The translations under genes were made by a program, and so were the position numbers. Of a DNA stretch of 64,000 nucleotides, positions 39,345 to 48,747 are shown piece by piece (position 1 is the first letter of the stretch; the number at the start of each line of letters is the position of its first letter). Below the pieces are notes generated by a model. That model was not told the origin of the DNA. It was given only the letters and a program-made list of their open reading frames with translations, and did no database searches. Source of the DNA: Fredinandcohnia aciditolerans (GTDB lineage: Bacteria; Bacillota; Bacilli; Bacillales; Bacillaceae_L); NCBI GenBank assembly GCA_003640645.1, contig QGHH01000004.1:42875-106874 (forward strand), given 5' to 3'.

Positions 39345-40122
39345 TTTTATTAACTCCTATTTTGCAGTTTAGCGGACATGTTTTGCAACGGTCTCCGGTA
39401 CTTTTGGTTTTATAGTAAAGACAACATGTTGTTCTTGTTCGAATGTTCTGTTCGTATTCTGGACGATACACCTTTATACCGTAATATCGTGACAATGGGT
39501 TAAAATCTACTGCACCAAAAAGTTCCCCTTCCGCAAACTTTACAAGATATTTAAAATCATCCTCAATTGTCTCTCGTTTTTCATCAAACTTCGGCTTTGC
39601 CAGTACAGATTCATAGAGCCAATACACATAAATCGCGATATTTTCCCAAAGTACTTTTTTCGAGAGGCCGGAATACTCAGATAGAGCGATTAAGACTTTA
39701 TGGATATTCTCATGAAAAATAGCCCGAATCGTTTCGTTACGCCATTGCTCTCTAGATTCAGAAGGACCAGATACAGTATGCAGGTTAAAAAAGAAGAACT
39801 TCGGATTCCAATACCAGATTTCCTCTTCATTACTTGTTTCTAATGAAATATTAGCCAATGAAACATCTAATCGCTTATTAAAAACTGTCATTGCATACAA
39901 ATTCAGGACAGCAAAAAATCCATAACGTTTCATGAACATGGATGCCGCTACTCGCTTATCTGGCGCAGATATCTTCTGCTGGACATTCTCCAAATATTGT
40001 TTAATCTTCTCTTCCTTTAAAAGCTCTATCACAGGACTTGATAGGTTTGATTGAAATTGTTGGTTACTAAAACGAAATTCCTTTAATTGTTCGATTTCTG
40101 TTTCCAAAAGGAGGTTTGACAT
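39316..40122 (-). CDS. FhuF-like siderophore-iron reductase
   Basis: A 268-aa protein with an IucA/IucC- and FhuF-like body and a C-terminal FhuF [2Fe-2S] motif: CC at about 240-241 (TRTTCCLYYK) then C-x2-C (DRCKTCPLNC). FhuF proteins reduce ferric siderophores in the cytosol to release iron, matching its position right after the siderophore ABC ATPase with only 1 bp between. Part of a Fur-type cluster. Confidence 0.9.
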   Translation of the reverse strand: MSNLLLETEIEQLKEFRFSNQQFQSNLSSPVIELLKEEKIKQYLENVQQKISAPDKRVAASMFMKRYGFFAVLNLYAMTVFNKRLDVSLANISLETSNEEEIWYWNPKFFFFNLHTVSGPSESREQWRNETIRAIFHENIHKVLIALSEYSGLSKKVLWENIAIYVYWLYESVLAKPKFDEKRETIEDDFKYLVKFAEGELFGAVDFNPLSRYYGIKVYRPEYEQNIRTRTTCCLYYKTKSTGDRCKTCPLNCKIGVNKNGSKNRRTS

Positions 40123-40123
40123 A

Positions 40124-40933
40124 TTAAACTCCTACCTTTTTTAGTATACGTCTTCCTTTGCCGTGAGGAATGCATAGAGGCGTTCCAAACAATGGATCAG
40201 TGGCAACATCACAATCCATGCCAAACACATCTTTGACCAGACTCTTATTGACAACAAATTCAGGCTTGCCCTGTCCGTAAATTTGTTTGTTTTTAATTGC
40301 GACAATATGATGGGCATAGCGGCATGCTAAGTTTAAATCATGCAATACCATGATGATAGTTCGTTGTTCTGTTTCATTAAGTTCAAATAACAGGTCTAAA
40401 ATTTCGATTTGGTGTGTCATATCGAGATATGTTGTTGGTTCATCAAGTAAGATAATATCGGTTTCCTGTGCAAGTGTCATTGCAATCCAAGCACGTTGAC
40501 GTTGACCACCTGAGAGGGAATCGACCGTGCGTTCTGCGAAATCCTGCATATTGGTAGCTTCTAGTGCGTGATTAACCATTCTTTCATCTTCTTCTGTCCA
40601 TTGCTTAAGCCAATTTTGGTATGGATAACGACCTTGTTTTACTAACTGGAGGACGGTCAATCCTTCTGGTGCAGTTGGTCCTTGGGGAAGGATGGCAAGC
40701 TTTCTAGCTATTTCTTTTGTCGGAAGCTTAGCGATTCTTTCCCCTTCAAGGAGAACAGCCCCATGTTTTGGTTTTAGTAATCTTGCTAAGGAACGAAGCA
40801 AAGTTGATTTCCCACATCCGTTTCCACCGATGAAAACGGTTATCTCACCTTTTGGAATTTCAAGATGCAGGTCTTCTATAATAATTGAGTCTCCGTACGA
40901 TAATGTTAAGCTTTCCGTTTCCAGCGCATTCAT
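40124..40933 (-). CDS. yusV: Siderophore ABC transporter ATPase YusV
   Basis: A 269-aa ATPase of the ferric siderophore/cobalamin type. Walker [10 protein letters not shown] (about 36-44), signature LSGGQRQR, Walker [13 protein letters not shown]. In B. subtilis YusV powers several siderophore importers (FeuABC, YfiZ-YfhA); here it is encoded directly with its permeases. Confidence 0.95.
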   Translation of the reverse strand: MNALETESLTLSYGDSIIIEDLHLEIPKGEITVFIGGNGCGKSTLLRSLARLLKPKHGAVLLEGERIAKLPTKEIARKLAILPQGPTAPEGLTVLQLVKQGRYPYQNWLKQWTEEDERMVNHALEATNMQDFAERTVDSLSGGQRQRAWIAMTLAQETDIILLDEPTTYLDMTHQIEILDLLFELNETEQRTIIMVLHDLNLACRYAHHIVAIKNKQIYGQGKPEFVVNKSLVKDVFGMDCDVATDPLFGTPLCIPHGKGRRILKKVGV

Positions 40934-40957
40934 CCCAAACGCCCCCTTTTACTTTTT

Positions 40958-42016
40958 CTAGCTGTTTCTAGTCTTGTAAAGCAAGTAGATAAAATAGGGT
41001 GCTCCGATGGCAGCGGTGAACACGCCTGCTGGTACTTCAGTTGGAGAGAAAGCAGTTCTACCTATTAAATCTGCTAGCATGACAAGAATCCCCCCTAAAA
41101 GGGCAGCTGTTGGGAGCAATACTCCAAAGGCTGAACCTACTAATCTCCGTGCCATATGTGGTGCCATTAATCCAACGAAACCAATCCCGCCGGCAAACGC
41201 AACTGCACTACCTGTTAATGCAGTACTTACTAACAATAAAAGAAATCTATGTTTTTGTACCGCACTTCCCACTCCGGTTGCTAACTCTTCACCTAGTTCT
41301 TGAATGTTTAGGTGTCGTGCAAGCATGAAGCAGATAATCAATAAAATAATGACAACAGGACTAAGTATTTGTACATTTGCCCATGTTGACCCATTAACAG
41401 TACCTGTAATCCAAATATTTGCTTGGCTAGCTTGATAAATTGGTCCCATTACCATAAATGTTGTAGTCAATGCTTGAGTGAGGGCAGAAACACCAATTCC
41501 GATGAGCACAAGGCGAATGGGAGAAACACCATTCTTCCAAGCCAACACATAGACCAAAAATGCGACAACAGTTGCACCAATAAATGCAGCCACAGGCAAC
41601 CATTTTATACTGACGGTTAGTGCATTACTGGAATTTGAAAAAATGGTTAAGAAAGCAACAACGGCAACAGACGCACCACCTGTAATTCCTAGAATATCTG
41701 GTGAGGCTAATGGGTTTCGTATAATTCCTTGTAGAATACTCCCAGCAGCTGCAAGGGCCATTCCCACTAAGAATGCAATGATAATTCTTGGTAAACGAAA
41801 TGATGTGACAACCAATTGTTCCATTTTTGAGCCATATCCAAATAATGTTTTTACAACAGTAACAGGGTCTATCTTCATTTCACCTAGCCCTGTACTAACT
41901 AAAAATAATATAATTGCTACTACTATTAGAACTAGAACCTTTATTAATGATTTATGATCAATTAAAAAAGAGATGTTTCCCTTTTTTCCAAATCGAATGG
42001 AACGATATTTATTCAT
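40958..42016 (-). CDS. yfhA: FecCD-family siderophore permease (YfhA-like)
   Basis: A 352-aa FecCD permease with about 9-10 TM helices and the family segments RLPRIIIAFLVGMALAAAG and GLMAPHMARRLVG. Second permease of the heterodimer; its start overlaps the end of the first by 4 nt. Confidence 0.92.
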   Translation of the reverse strand: MNKYRSIRFGKKGNISFLIDHKSLIKVLVLIVVAIILFLVSTGLGEMKIDPVTVVKTLFGYGSKMEQLVVTSFRLPRIIIAFLVGMALAAAGSILQGIIRNPLASPDILGITGGASVAVVAFLTIFSNSSNALTVSIKWLPVAAFIGATVVAFLVYVLAWKNGVSPIRLVLIGIGVSALTQALTTTFMVMGPIYQASQANIWITGTVNGSTWANVQILSPVVIILLIICFMLARHLNIQELGEELATGVGSAVQKHRFLLLLVSTALTGSAVAFAGGIGFVGLMAPHMARRLVGSAFGVLLPTAALLGGILVMLADLIGRTAFSPTEVPAGVFTAAIGAPYFIYLLYKTRNS

Positions 42017-43017
42017 GCTTTACGAAACCCCTTTCTTGCCACAAAAATAAAGAAAGGTGTTCCAATTAAAGCTGTCATAACACCGACTGGCACCTCTTCT
42101 GGCATGACAATATATCTAGCAGCTATGTCAGCTAGTAGAAGTAAAATGCCACCAAGGATTCCACAGAATGGCAGGATCCATCGATGATCAATTCCTACTA
42201 AGCTCCTTGCAAGGTGCGGAATGACTATCCCAATAAATCCAATTGGTCCGGCAACTGCCACTGCACCACCAGCTAGCAGAATAATCGTAATGGCTGATAA
42301 TAGCTTGACAGTTCCAGTTCGCTGTCCTAAGCCTTTTGCAACATCCTCACCCATTGTAAGAACGTTGATCTTATTGGCTAATAAAAGGGATGTTATCCAT
42401 GCCACTGCTAAATAAGGAAGAACACTCGTTAACATTTCAAGCTTTCGTCCTTGAATAGAGCCGGCAAGCCAAAATAATACTTGATCTAATGCCATTTCAT
42501 CAATAACTAGTAATCCTTGTGTAAAGGAAGAGAACATCGCGGCAATCGCTGCACCCGCTAATGTTAACTTCATTGGAGTAAGACCTTCTCTACCTAGTGA
42601 ACCAATAAAATAAACAATAAACGCGGCAATCGCTGCTCCTAAAAAAGCAACCCAAGTAAATGCTTGTAAGGAGTTAATCGAGAATATTGAGACACCTGCT
42701 ACAATAAAAAATCCCGCTCCTGCATTTACGCCGAAGATCCCTGGTGATGCTAATGGATTTTTCGTTAGAGCTTGCATGAGTGCCCCTGCAATTCCTAAAC
42801 TTGCTCCTACAGCTGTAGCAATAAGTGCGCGAGGTAAGCGAATTGTTTCAATAATAATATGTTCATTTGAACCATCAAAAGCCGTGAATGCTTGATAGGC
42901 CATTTTCCAAGATGTATCGGTATACCCATACACAATACTTGCACACATTGAAAAAAGTAATAATAAAATTCCGATAATAAGTCCAGCAAATTTAGCTTGA
43001 TTTGATTTCAAAACCAT
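42013..43017 (-). CDS. yfiZ: FecCD-family siderophore permease (YfiZ-like)
   Basis: A 334-aa FecCD permease (RLPRALIATAVGASLGIAGA, GFIGIVIPHLARSLVG). The ATG at 43017, 7 nt after AAGGAGT, gives the family length; the open frame reaches 43053. First gene of the minus-strand uptake operon, diverging from the binding-protein gene; the shared intergenic region has three Fur-like boxes. Confidence 0.92.
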   Translation of the reverse strand: MVLKSNQAKFAGLIIGILLLLFSMCASIVYGYTDTSWKMAYQAFTAFDGSNEHIIIETIRLPRALIATAVGASLGIAGALMQALTKNPLASPGIFGVNAGAGFFIVAGVSIFSINSLQAFTWVAFLGAAIAAFIVYFIGSLGREGLTPMKLTLAGAAIAAMFSSFTQGLLVIDEMALDQVLFWLAGSIQGRKLEMLTSVLPYLAVAWITSLLLANKINVLTMGEDVAKGLGQRTGTVKLLSAITIILLAGGAVAVAGPIGFIGIVIPHLARSLVGIDHRWILPFCGILGGILLLLADIAARYIVMPEEVPVGVMTALIGTPFFIFVARKGFRKA

Positions 43018-43041
43018 TATAGTAAGACTCCTTGAATGATT

Positions 43042-43157
43042 AGAAAAGCGCAAGGTACACAGCTTTAGGCAACAAGTATAAGACGACCCCTATTTTACGA
43101 AGCGATTGACTTATGACCTTGAGCCGATGGCTTCTTGGGCTAGACATTGTAAAAAAG
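43042..43157. repeat. Dispersed structured repeat, copy 1
   Basis: Begins AGAAAAGCGCAAGGTAC, contains GGCAACAAGTATAAGACGAC, and ends TTATGACCTTGAGCCGATGG...GGGCTAGACATTG. The same plan (AAGCGC start, GACAAGCATAAGAC, CTTATGACC, GCTAGACA end) is known to me from many Bacillaceae intergenic regions. It lies in the leader of the yfiZ operon. Confidence 0.75.
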
Positions 43158-43296
43158 TCATGTATGACTTTAGTTAAACATGTTTATGTTATATATTAGG
43201 TCGTTTTTTGTTAGGCTTTACTATTCATATGCCTTCTTATTCATCGGAATAAGAAAGCGAAATTAGTAATTTAGTTCTCTTTTAGTCTATTGGAAG

Positions 43297-43398
43297 TGAG
43301 AATGATTGTCAATGGGATGAAAACCATTCTCAATTTTATATTGACTAAAGATTTAATTCATTTTATCATCGTTAGTAGGTAATTGAAAATCATTATCA
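43297..43398. promoter_or_regulatory. Three Fur-like boxes between yfiZ and yfiY
   Basis: TGAGAATGATTGTCA (43297-43311), TGAAAACCATTCTCA (43318-43332) and TGAAAATCATTATCA (43384-43398) match the 7-1-7 Fur consensus TGATAATnATTATCA with two, three and one mismatches. They cover the divergent promoter region and imply iron repression of both arms. The gap 43018-43417 is filled by these and by repeat copy 1. Confidence 0.85.
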
Positions 43399-43417
43399 AT
43401 TAATAGGAGGATACATA

Positions 43418-44398
43418 ATGAACATTAGCAAGAAAGCATTTCTAGGATTCATAACATTAGTTTTATTGTCACTTCTTTTAGCTGCTTGTGGAGCAGCAGA
43501 CAACACTGACAAAGGCAACAATGAAAAAGAAGCTGAAGGAGCAAATACATACACAGTTGAACATGCAATGGGTTCAACTCCAATCAGCAAAAATCCTGAA
43601 CGAATTGTCATTTTAACAAACGAAGGAACAGAAGCCCTATTAGCAATGGGAGTTAAACCAGTTGGTGCTGTTCGTTCTTGGATTGGCGACCCATGGTACG
43701 ACCATATCGAGGAGCAAATGGAAGGTGTCGAAGTTGTCGGTGAAGAAAGCAATGTAAATATAGAAGCCATTGCTGCACTTGAGCCAGATTTAATTATCGG
43801 TAATAAAATGCGCCAGGAAAATATTTATGAGCAACTAAAAGCGATTGCTCCAACTGTTTTTGCTGAGGATTTACGTGGAGATTGGCAAAAGAACTTTACC
43901 CTTTACTCAAAAGCCATCAATAAAGAAGAAGAAGGCAAAAAAGTCCTTGCTGAATTTGAAGACCATTTAAATCAGGTTAAGGAAAATATCAACACCGATG
44001 CTGAAGTGTCAGTCGTACGATTTATGGAAGGAAGAACGCGGATTTATTATACTGATTCCTTTTCAGGTGTGATTTTCGAACAATTAGGATTGAAACGTCC
44101 ACAGCAACAGGTTGATTTATTTGCTGAAAATCCTGAAGAGCAGTTTGCAAGAGAAGTGGACCAAGAAAAAATCCCATTAATGGATGCTGATGAAATCTTT
44201 TATTTCACATACGAAACCGGTAACGGGGAAGCTACAAAGGTCGAGGAAGACTGGATTAACAATCCGTTATGGCAAGGTTTAAATGCAGTGAAGGAAGGCA
44301 AAGTGCACAAAGTAAGTGACCCTATTTGGAATACTGCAGGTGGCGTTCTAGCAGCAAACCTCATGCTAGATGACATTGAAAAATACTTAGCAAAGTAA
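43418..44398 (+). CDS. yfiY: Siderophore-binding lipoprotein (YfiY-like)
   Basis: A 326-aa periplasmic-binding-type lipoprotein of the FecB/FhuD/FeuA class. The signal peptide ends in the lipobox LAAC (about residue 22); the binding fold follows (PERIVILTNEGTEALLAMG, EPDLIIGNKM). By family closeness to YfiY, schizokinen/arthrobactin-type hydroxamates are likely ligands; inferred. AGGAGG before the ATG. Divergent from the permease/ATPase operon. Confidence 0.92.
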   Translation: MNISKKAFLGFITLVLLSLLLAACGAADNTDKGNNEKEAEGANTYTVEHAMGSTPISKNPERIVILTNEGTEALLAMGVKPVGAVRSWIGDPWYDHIEEQMEGVEVVGEESNVNIEAIAALEPDLIIGNKMRQENIYEQLKAIAPTVFAEDLRGDWQKNFTLYSKAINKEEEGKKVLAEFEDHLNQVKENINTDAEVSVVRFMEGRTRIYYTDSFSGVIFEQLGLKRPQQQVDLFAENPEEQFAREVDQEKIPLMDADEIFYFTYETGNGEATKVEEDWINNPLWQGLNAVKEGKVHKVSDPIWNTAGGVLAANLMLDDIEKYLAK

Positions 44399-44405
44399 AA
44401 ACACA

Positions 44406-44595
44406 AAGTACAAGCGCCTTGAATGAGGAACGTTGACTTACTGCTGCCACTTCCTTTGGCAAACGTCAATGTCAGCACTTCCTGTGCAAGTCCGACCAGC
44501 ATAAGAAAAGACAGCGAGAAGGATGCCTTTTATCCTTTTTGATGAATTCGCTAGACCAGATAGGGGCTAGGCGCTGGAACTGGACATTAGAAAAG
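44406..44595. repeat. Dispersed structured repeat, copy 2
   Basis: Starts AAGTACAAGCGCCTTGAATG, has GTCCGACCAGCATAAGAAAAG in the middle and GGGGCTAGGCGCTGGAACTGG at the end, then ACATTAGAAAAG. It has an extra internal hairpin (AACGTTGAC / GTCAATG type; GAAGGATGCC / TATCC). Directly after yfiY, before its terminator. Confidence 0.75.
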
Positions 44596-44624
44596 CTCCT
44601 ACCTTTTTGGCGGGAGCTTTTCTT
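44588..44624. terminator. Bidirectional terminator yfiY / oxidoreductase
   Basis: The stem AAAAGCTCC / GGGAGCTTTT with a 12-nt loop and T-tract on the plus strand, A-tract on the other side. Confidence 0.9.
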
Positions 44625-45575
44625 TTAGTTATGTCTTAGCTTTTCTAAAATAACTTGTGCCTCATATCCATCCTTAAAGGTAAAGAGTCGGTTTTCTTTA
44701 CCTTCAATAGCGGAAACGAGATTGTCTATGAGTGTGTCTGTTTCAGTCGTTTCAATCGCAATCTGACGAATGTCTTCTCCTAACTTGCCGCCCTCAAGCT
44801 TTGCCCAATCTATAAGTTTAAGTGTTCCTTCTGTACCATATGCCGTATAAGCGATTCGTTCAGCTCCAGCAATTTGGCTGATTCCATTTATTAAAAATGG
44901 GGTACCACCCTCTAGTTCTAATGAAGCAATAACCCCAGTTTCACACTTCGTCTTATCTTCAGGAAGCTCCAAAATACTATTTTGATGAGTAATTGAACCA
45001 AAAATTCGTTGGGTTAATTGAATAAAATGAACCCCTACCTCCAGTACAAATCCACCTTGTTCTCGACCTGCAACCCAATCATTCTGTTGCCATAAACGTG
45101 GCCAGTTTGGAAAATTCATTGAAAGTTCAAGCTTTCTTAATTTACCTATGTACCCTTCCTTAATCAACCGATCAAAGCTATTAGCAGGGTTGCTATAATT
45201 TAGCGGAAAATTCATAGCATGAATGATTCCTTCTTGCTCTGCTTTATCTAACATTTCCTTAGCCTCTTCAACTGAATTTGCTAGAGGCTTCTCACATAAG
45301 ATATGTATTCCTTTTTCAATGACATCCATTGTAACAGCATGGTGATATTTTGGCGGGACCGCTACATAGACAAGGTCCAAATCCTCATTAACTAGCATAT
45401 CGTTGTGGTTATCATACCAATTGATACAGCCTAATTTTTCAGCCATTTCTATAGCTCGTTCTTTTTCCTTATCAACGACTGCTGTTACTTTTGTATGTTT
45501 GTTCGCATTAAAACCCTGGATTAATCTTTCCCCAATTGCACCAAGGCCAATTACTCCTACTCTTACATGTTTCAT
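44625..45575 (-). CDS. Gfo/Idh/MocA-family oxidoreductase
   Basis: A 316-aa NAD(P)-dependent sugar-type dehydrogenase. N-terminal Rossmann fold VGVIGLGAIGERL (about 6-18), the catalytic-site EKP motif (ILCEKPLANS, near 95) and a C-terminal alpha/beta domain. Specific substrate unknown. Starts after GGGGAGGAGAG. Monocistronic. Confidence 0.9.
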   Translation of the reverse strand: MKHVRVGVIGLGAIGERLIQGFNANKHTKVTAVVDKEKERAIEMAEKLGCINWYDNHNDMLVNEDLDLVYVAVPPKYHHAVTMDVIEKGIHILCEKPLANSVEEAKEMLDKAEQEGIIHAMNFPLNYSNPANSFDRLIKEGYIGKLRKLELSMNFPNWPRLWQQNDWVAGREQGGFVLEVGVHFIQLTQRIFGSITHQNSILELPEDKTKCETGVIASLELEGGTPFLINGISQIAGAERIAYTAYGTEGTLKLIDWAKLEGGKLGEDIRQIAIETTETDTLIDNLVSAIEGKENRLFTFKDGYEAQVILEKLRHN

Positions 45576-45635
45576 TATATCTCTCCTCCCCTTTCCCCAT
45601 TATAATTCTAGCCAGTAAAATCGTCTATCACGACA

Positions 45636-45674
45636 AAAAAATCCCCCCTGAAATTCACTCAGGAAGGTAGGAGT
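45636..45674 (-). terminator. Weak terminator after SDR gene
   Basis: On the minus strand CCTGA / TCAGG with a 7-nt loop, extended by G/C pairs, is followed by GATTTTTTTG. Confidence 0.65.
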
Positions 45675-45678
45675 CCTC

Positions 45679-46434
45679 TTATAAAAAAGATTTTATATCA
45701 TAGATATGACCATTGATTAATTCTTGGTTAAAAATGAGCTCTAGGATAACACCTGCAATAAAGTCTGGTGATCGTAGCATCCCCTTTTCATTATATTCGA
45801 TGAATTGGTCAACCTCAATAAAGTCCTCTTTGTTTGTCTTTCTGATTATCTCCTGCATCTCTGTATCCATAACGCCTGGTGAGAATGAGATCATAGTTAC
45901 TGGATTTTCAGCAGTTTCCTGCTCAAAGCCAACTGATTTTGTGAACATATCGATTCCAGCTTTTGATGAAGAGTATGCAGTCCATCCATGTCTAGCCCGG
46001 TTTGCAGCACCTGAAGAAACATTCACAATTACCTTTTTAGTTGAAAACGATGCCGTATGGCGAATGAAGTATGAACTTAACAACATTGGTGCCAACAGAT
46101 TCACATGAATATTTTCGGTTAATTCTTTTGGACTTGCCTTTCCAATTGGTTTAATCGGATCAATCATTCCAGCATTGTTGACTAAATAAATTCCTTCAGC
46201 ATTTGAGAAGTCAATAGATGAAAAAATTCGCTCCATCACTTTTTCGATTTCTTCCCCCTTTTGGAGGTCACAAGAAAAATAATAAAGATTGATGCCCTTT
46301 TCAAACGCTAATTCTTTTAACTCATTATTTTGCTTTCTAGAGATACAAAATAAAGTATGATCCTTGTCCAAAATCTGCTTAACAATGGATTCTCCTAATC
46401 CCCTAGATGTCCCAGTAATAATAAAATATTTCAA
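45679..46434 (-). CDS. Short-chain dehydrogenase, YueD/benzil reductase type
   Basis: A 251-aa SDR: cofactor motif TGTSRGLG near residue 7, NNAG near 91, catalytic Ser in NVSSGAA and YSSSKAG (Tyr-x3-Lys) near 150. It resembles YueD, (S)-benzoin-forming benzil reductase/sepiapterin reductase. TTG start at 46434, 7-8 nt after TAGGAGTG; the frame upstream to 46467 is not used. Confidence 0.87.
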   Translation of the reverse strand: MKYFIITGTSRGLGESIVKQILDKDHTLFCISRKQNNELKELAFEKGINLYYFSCDLQKGEEIEKVMERIFSSIDFSNAEGIYLVNNAGMIDPIKPIGKASPKELTENIHVNLLAPMLLSSYFIRHTASFSTKKVIVNVSSGAANRARHGWTAYSSSKAGIDMFTKSVGFEQETAENPVTMISFSPGVMDTEMQEIIRKTNKEDFIEVDQFIEYNEKGMLRSPDFIAGVILELIFNQELINGHIYDIKSFL

Positions 46435-46536
46435 ATAAGACACTCCTATTACCTTTATCTTTACCACTATTTACTAGTAAGTATATCATACACTACCGAA
46501 AACTGGTTGCTATAAAAGAAGCTCTTTGTCACAAAT

Positions 46537-47619
46537 TTATTGCGTAATACCAGTCTCAGTAATCTTTACCTCTGAATGAACCTCTATATTTATATTTGGG
46601 TAATTAAGTTCCCATTTTTTAAAGTCTAAACCACGAGTTGAGTGCCTAGCCATATATCCTATCCCAACTGGGTCAATATTTTTTTCTTGAAAATCTTTTA
46701 ACATTGCTTCGGATTTATCTTTTATTGTGCTCTCGAGTTCTTCTACTATCTTTTGAATCAATTCGGGATTTGTTGTTTGCCCAGAAAATTCACTCAATAT
46801 CCCTTGAAACTTAATGGTAATGTTTACCTTTGGCTCCCCATTTATTTCCTCAATCTTTATTTTTCTTTTTGATTTAATGCGCCTGATAGATGCATACTCA
46901 TCTGTACCTTTTAATCGTATAGTATATGCACCCTCACCATAATCTTCGACCAGCGCCTTAAAAAAGAACAAATCAGGCTCATCGATTTTAGACACCATTT
47001 TACCATGCTGAAACAGTCCAAGCCCTGTTATCTCCATCTTATTAGAAAGCAGTTTCATAGTTGGGAGATAGGGATCCATACCCTCCATATAATGTCTATA
47101 CATAAAAGTATGAAGATCAGACCTAGGCAAATCACGTTTCTCGATATTATGTTGTAACATGATTGATAAATATTCCCCAGTACCCCTGTTACCTAAACTC
47201 TTTTCTAATACGTCACTTGTCTTTCCTTCAACAATGGCTAGATTGATTTTCGATCCGATGCTCGCATCTCGTTGAAGAGCGTCAATATACCGTAGTATTC
47301 CGTTTTTTGCAAGCTCATCCTCATACAAAACAACGCGGACAGCACCTGTCACTAATGGATCCGCTGACTTTTTTTGTAGCACATTAATGATTTCTTTGGC
47401 TAACACAGATTCCCCAGTGAAACTAGCATTGTCGATGCTTTTGTCTGCTTTAAAAACAGGGATAACAGCCGTACCTTTAATTTTTTGACCCTCAGCTCTA
47501 TCAAATCCAACTGCTGCCACCATATTAATTTCGTCTATTATTTCTTCAGATATTCTTCCATATAAGATTGTTATTAATGTAATGGTACAGAGCGCAATTC
47601 CTGTAAGTACTTTTTTCAT
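46537..47619 (-). CDS. Ger(x)C family germination protein, no clear lipobox
   Basis: A 360-aa GerC-type subunit of germinant receptor 1, with INMVAAVGFDRAEGQ (about 32-46), TGAVRVVLYEDELAKNGI near 92 and the C-terminal Ger(x)C domain. Relatives are lipoproteins with LTGCW; here the N-terminus reads MKKVLTGIALCTITLITILYG, and the expected Cys is replaced by Gly, with only Cys11 inside the hydrophobic core. It may be held by an uncleaved signal anchor. Overlaps gerB by 4 nt. Confidence 0.9.
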   Translation of the reverse strand: MKKVLTGIALCTITLITILYGRISEEIIDEINMVAAVGFDRAEGQKIKGTAVIPVFKADKSIDNASFTGESVLAKEIINVLQKKSADPLVTGAVRVVLYEDELAKNGILRYIDALQRDASIGSKINLAIVEGKTSDVLEKSLGNRGTGEYLSIMLQHNIEKRDLPRSDLHTFMYRHYMEGMDPYLPTMKLLSNKMEITGLGLFQHGKMVSKIDEPDLFFFKALVEDYGEGAYTIRLKGTDEYASIRRIKSKRKIKIEEINGEPKVNITIKFQGILSEFSGQTTNPELIQKIVEELESTIKDKSEAMLKDFQEKNIDPVGIGYMARHSTRGLDFKKWELNYPNINIEVHSEVKITETGITQ

Positions 47620-48704
47620 TTTTTCTCCCTCATTTTACGAATGACTAGTGTAATTATGAAGAGGATTGGAATATAAGCAAAAATATAATAAAGTCCAAAA
47701 TTTGACATATATCCACTGAGCATGTCTATTTGTTGACGTGATTTAATAAGACTGCTAGCAACTAATACGATTGGCAAAATCCAAAGTAACGATTTTCGTT
47801 GTTGCACCGAAAATACTTTTTTGATTCCTCTGCCAGCTCCCCACAATGCAATACAAATATTGGGTAGGATAACAAGAAACCATGATGCGATTCCAACATA
47901 CTCAAATCGCTCTACAAACGGCATGTTGATACTTTTAAACATGGTTAGAGTTGCCCAGATTATTTTATCTATTTGGTCAGCGCTAAAATACATGGTTGCT
48001 GTAACGCTAGCAATTAGATATAAACTCGTTGTTGCTAAGACACCTAGGTGGGCCCATTTTTGGGACTTCGGCGGATTTTTAATAAATGGATAAAATAGCA
48101 AAAGCGCTTCAAAACCCATGATGCTTAGGGACATATCCTTTGTCGCTCTTGCAATTTCTGTTACCGAATGATTCATAATTGGTAACAAATTGCGCACATG
48201 GCCATAATCCAAAGGAAAGAAAACTAAAAGAAGTATATATAATGGGAGGACAATACTAAAAAAACTAATGCCCGTTACCGTTCTAAAACCACCTAAGATA
48301 ATATAGTACGCTAGCACAATAGTGAAAAAACCAAAAACCCAACTATTGAATTCTGGGAACATCCATACCTGAATGACCTCAATATAACTTCGTAAAACGG
48401 TTACCGCTAATGCCATAAGATAGAGAATAAATAATAGGCTAAGAAAGCCTCCTATCCACTTTCCAAAAATCTCTTTATGAACATCAACAATGTCTCCCCC
48501 TGAATAATCTAAGATTTTATAAATGATCCATACAATGATGTGTACAGCTACCCCGGCTAGTATGACGGAGATCCAACTGTCATACCCTGCTGATTTCGCT
48601 ATGATCCGTTGGAAACCGAGCATTCCTACCCCTACTTGCATGGAATGAATTAAGAAAAAGACAAAAATAGGAGAAACTAAAAATGATTCTTTGATCCTTT
48701 CCAT
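47616..48704 (-). CDS. GerB family spore germination permease
   Basis: A 362-aa APC-superfamily membrane protein with about 10 TM helices, the B subunit of a germinant receptor, which binds the small-molecule germinant in the spore inner membrane. Opening sequence SFLVSPIFVFFLIHSMQVGVG is family-like. Between gerA (43-bp gap) and gerC (4-nt overlap). Confidence 0.93.
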   Translation of the reverse strand: MERIKESFLVSPIFVFFLIHSMQVGVGMLGFQRIIAKSAGYDSWISVILAGVAVHIIVWIIYKILDYSGGDIVDVHKEIFGKWIGGFLSLLFILYLMALAVTVLRSYIEVIQVWMFPEFNSWVFGFFTIVLAYYIILGGFRTVTGISFFSIVLPLYILLLVFFPLDYGHVRNLLPIMNHSVTEIARATKDMSLSIMGFEALLLFYPFIKNPPKSQKWAHLGVLATTSLYLIASVTATMYFSADQIDKIIWATLTMFKSINMPFVERFEYVGIASWFLVILPNICIALWGAGRGIKKVFSVQQRKSLLWILPIVLVASSLIKSRQQIDMLSGYMSNFGLYYIFAYIPILFIITLVIRKMREKK

Positions 48705-48747
48705 CGTTGCAACTCCTTGGAATCAAATACGCATGAATACGGTGAAG

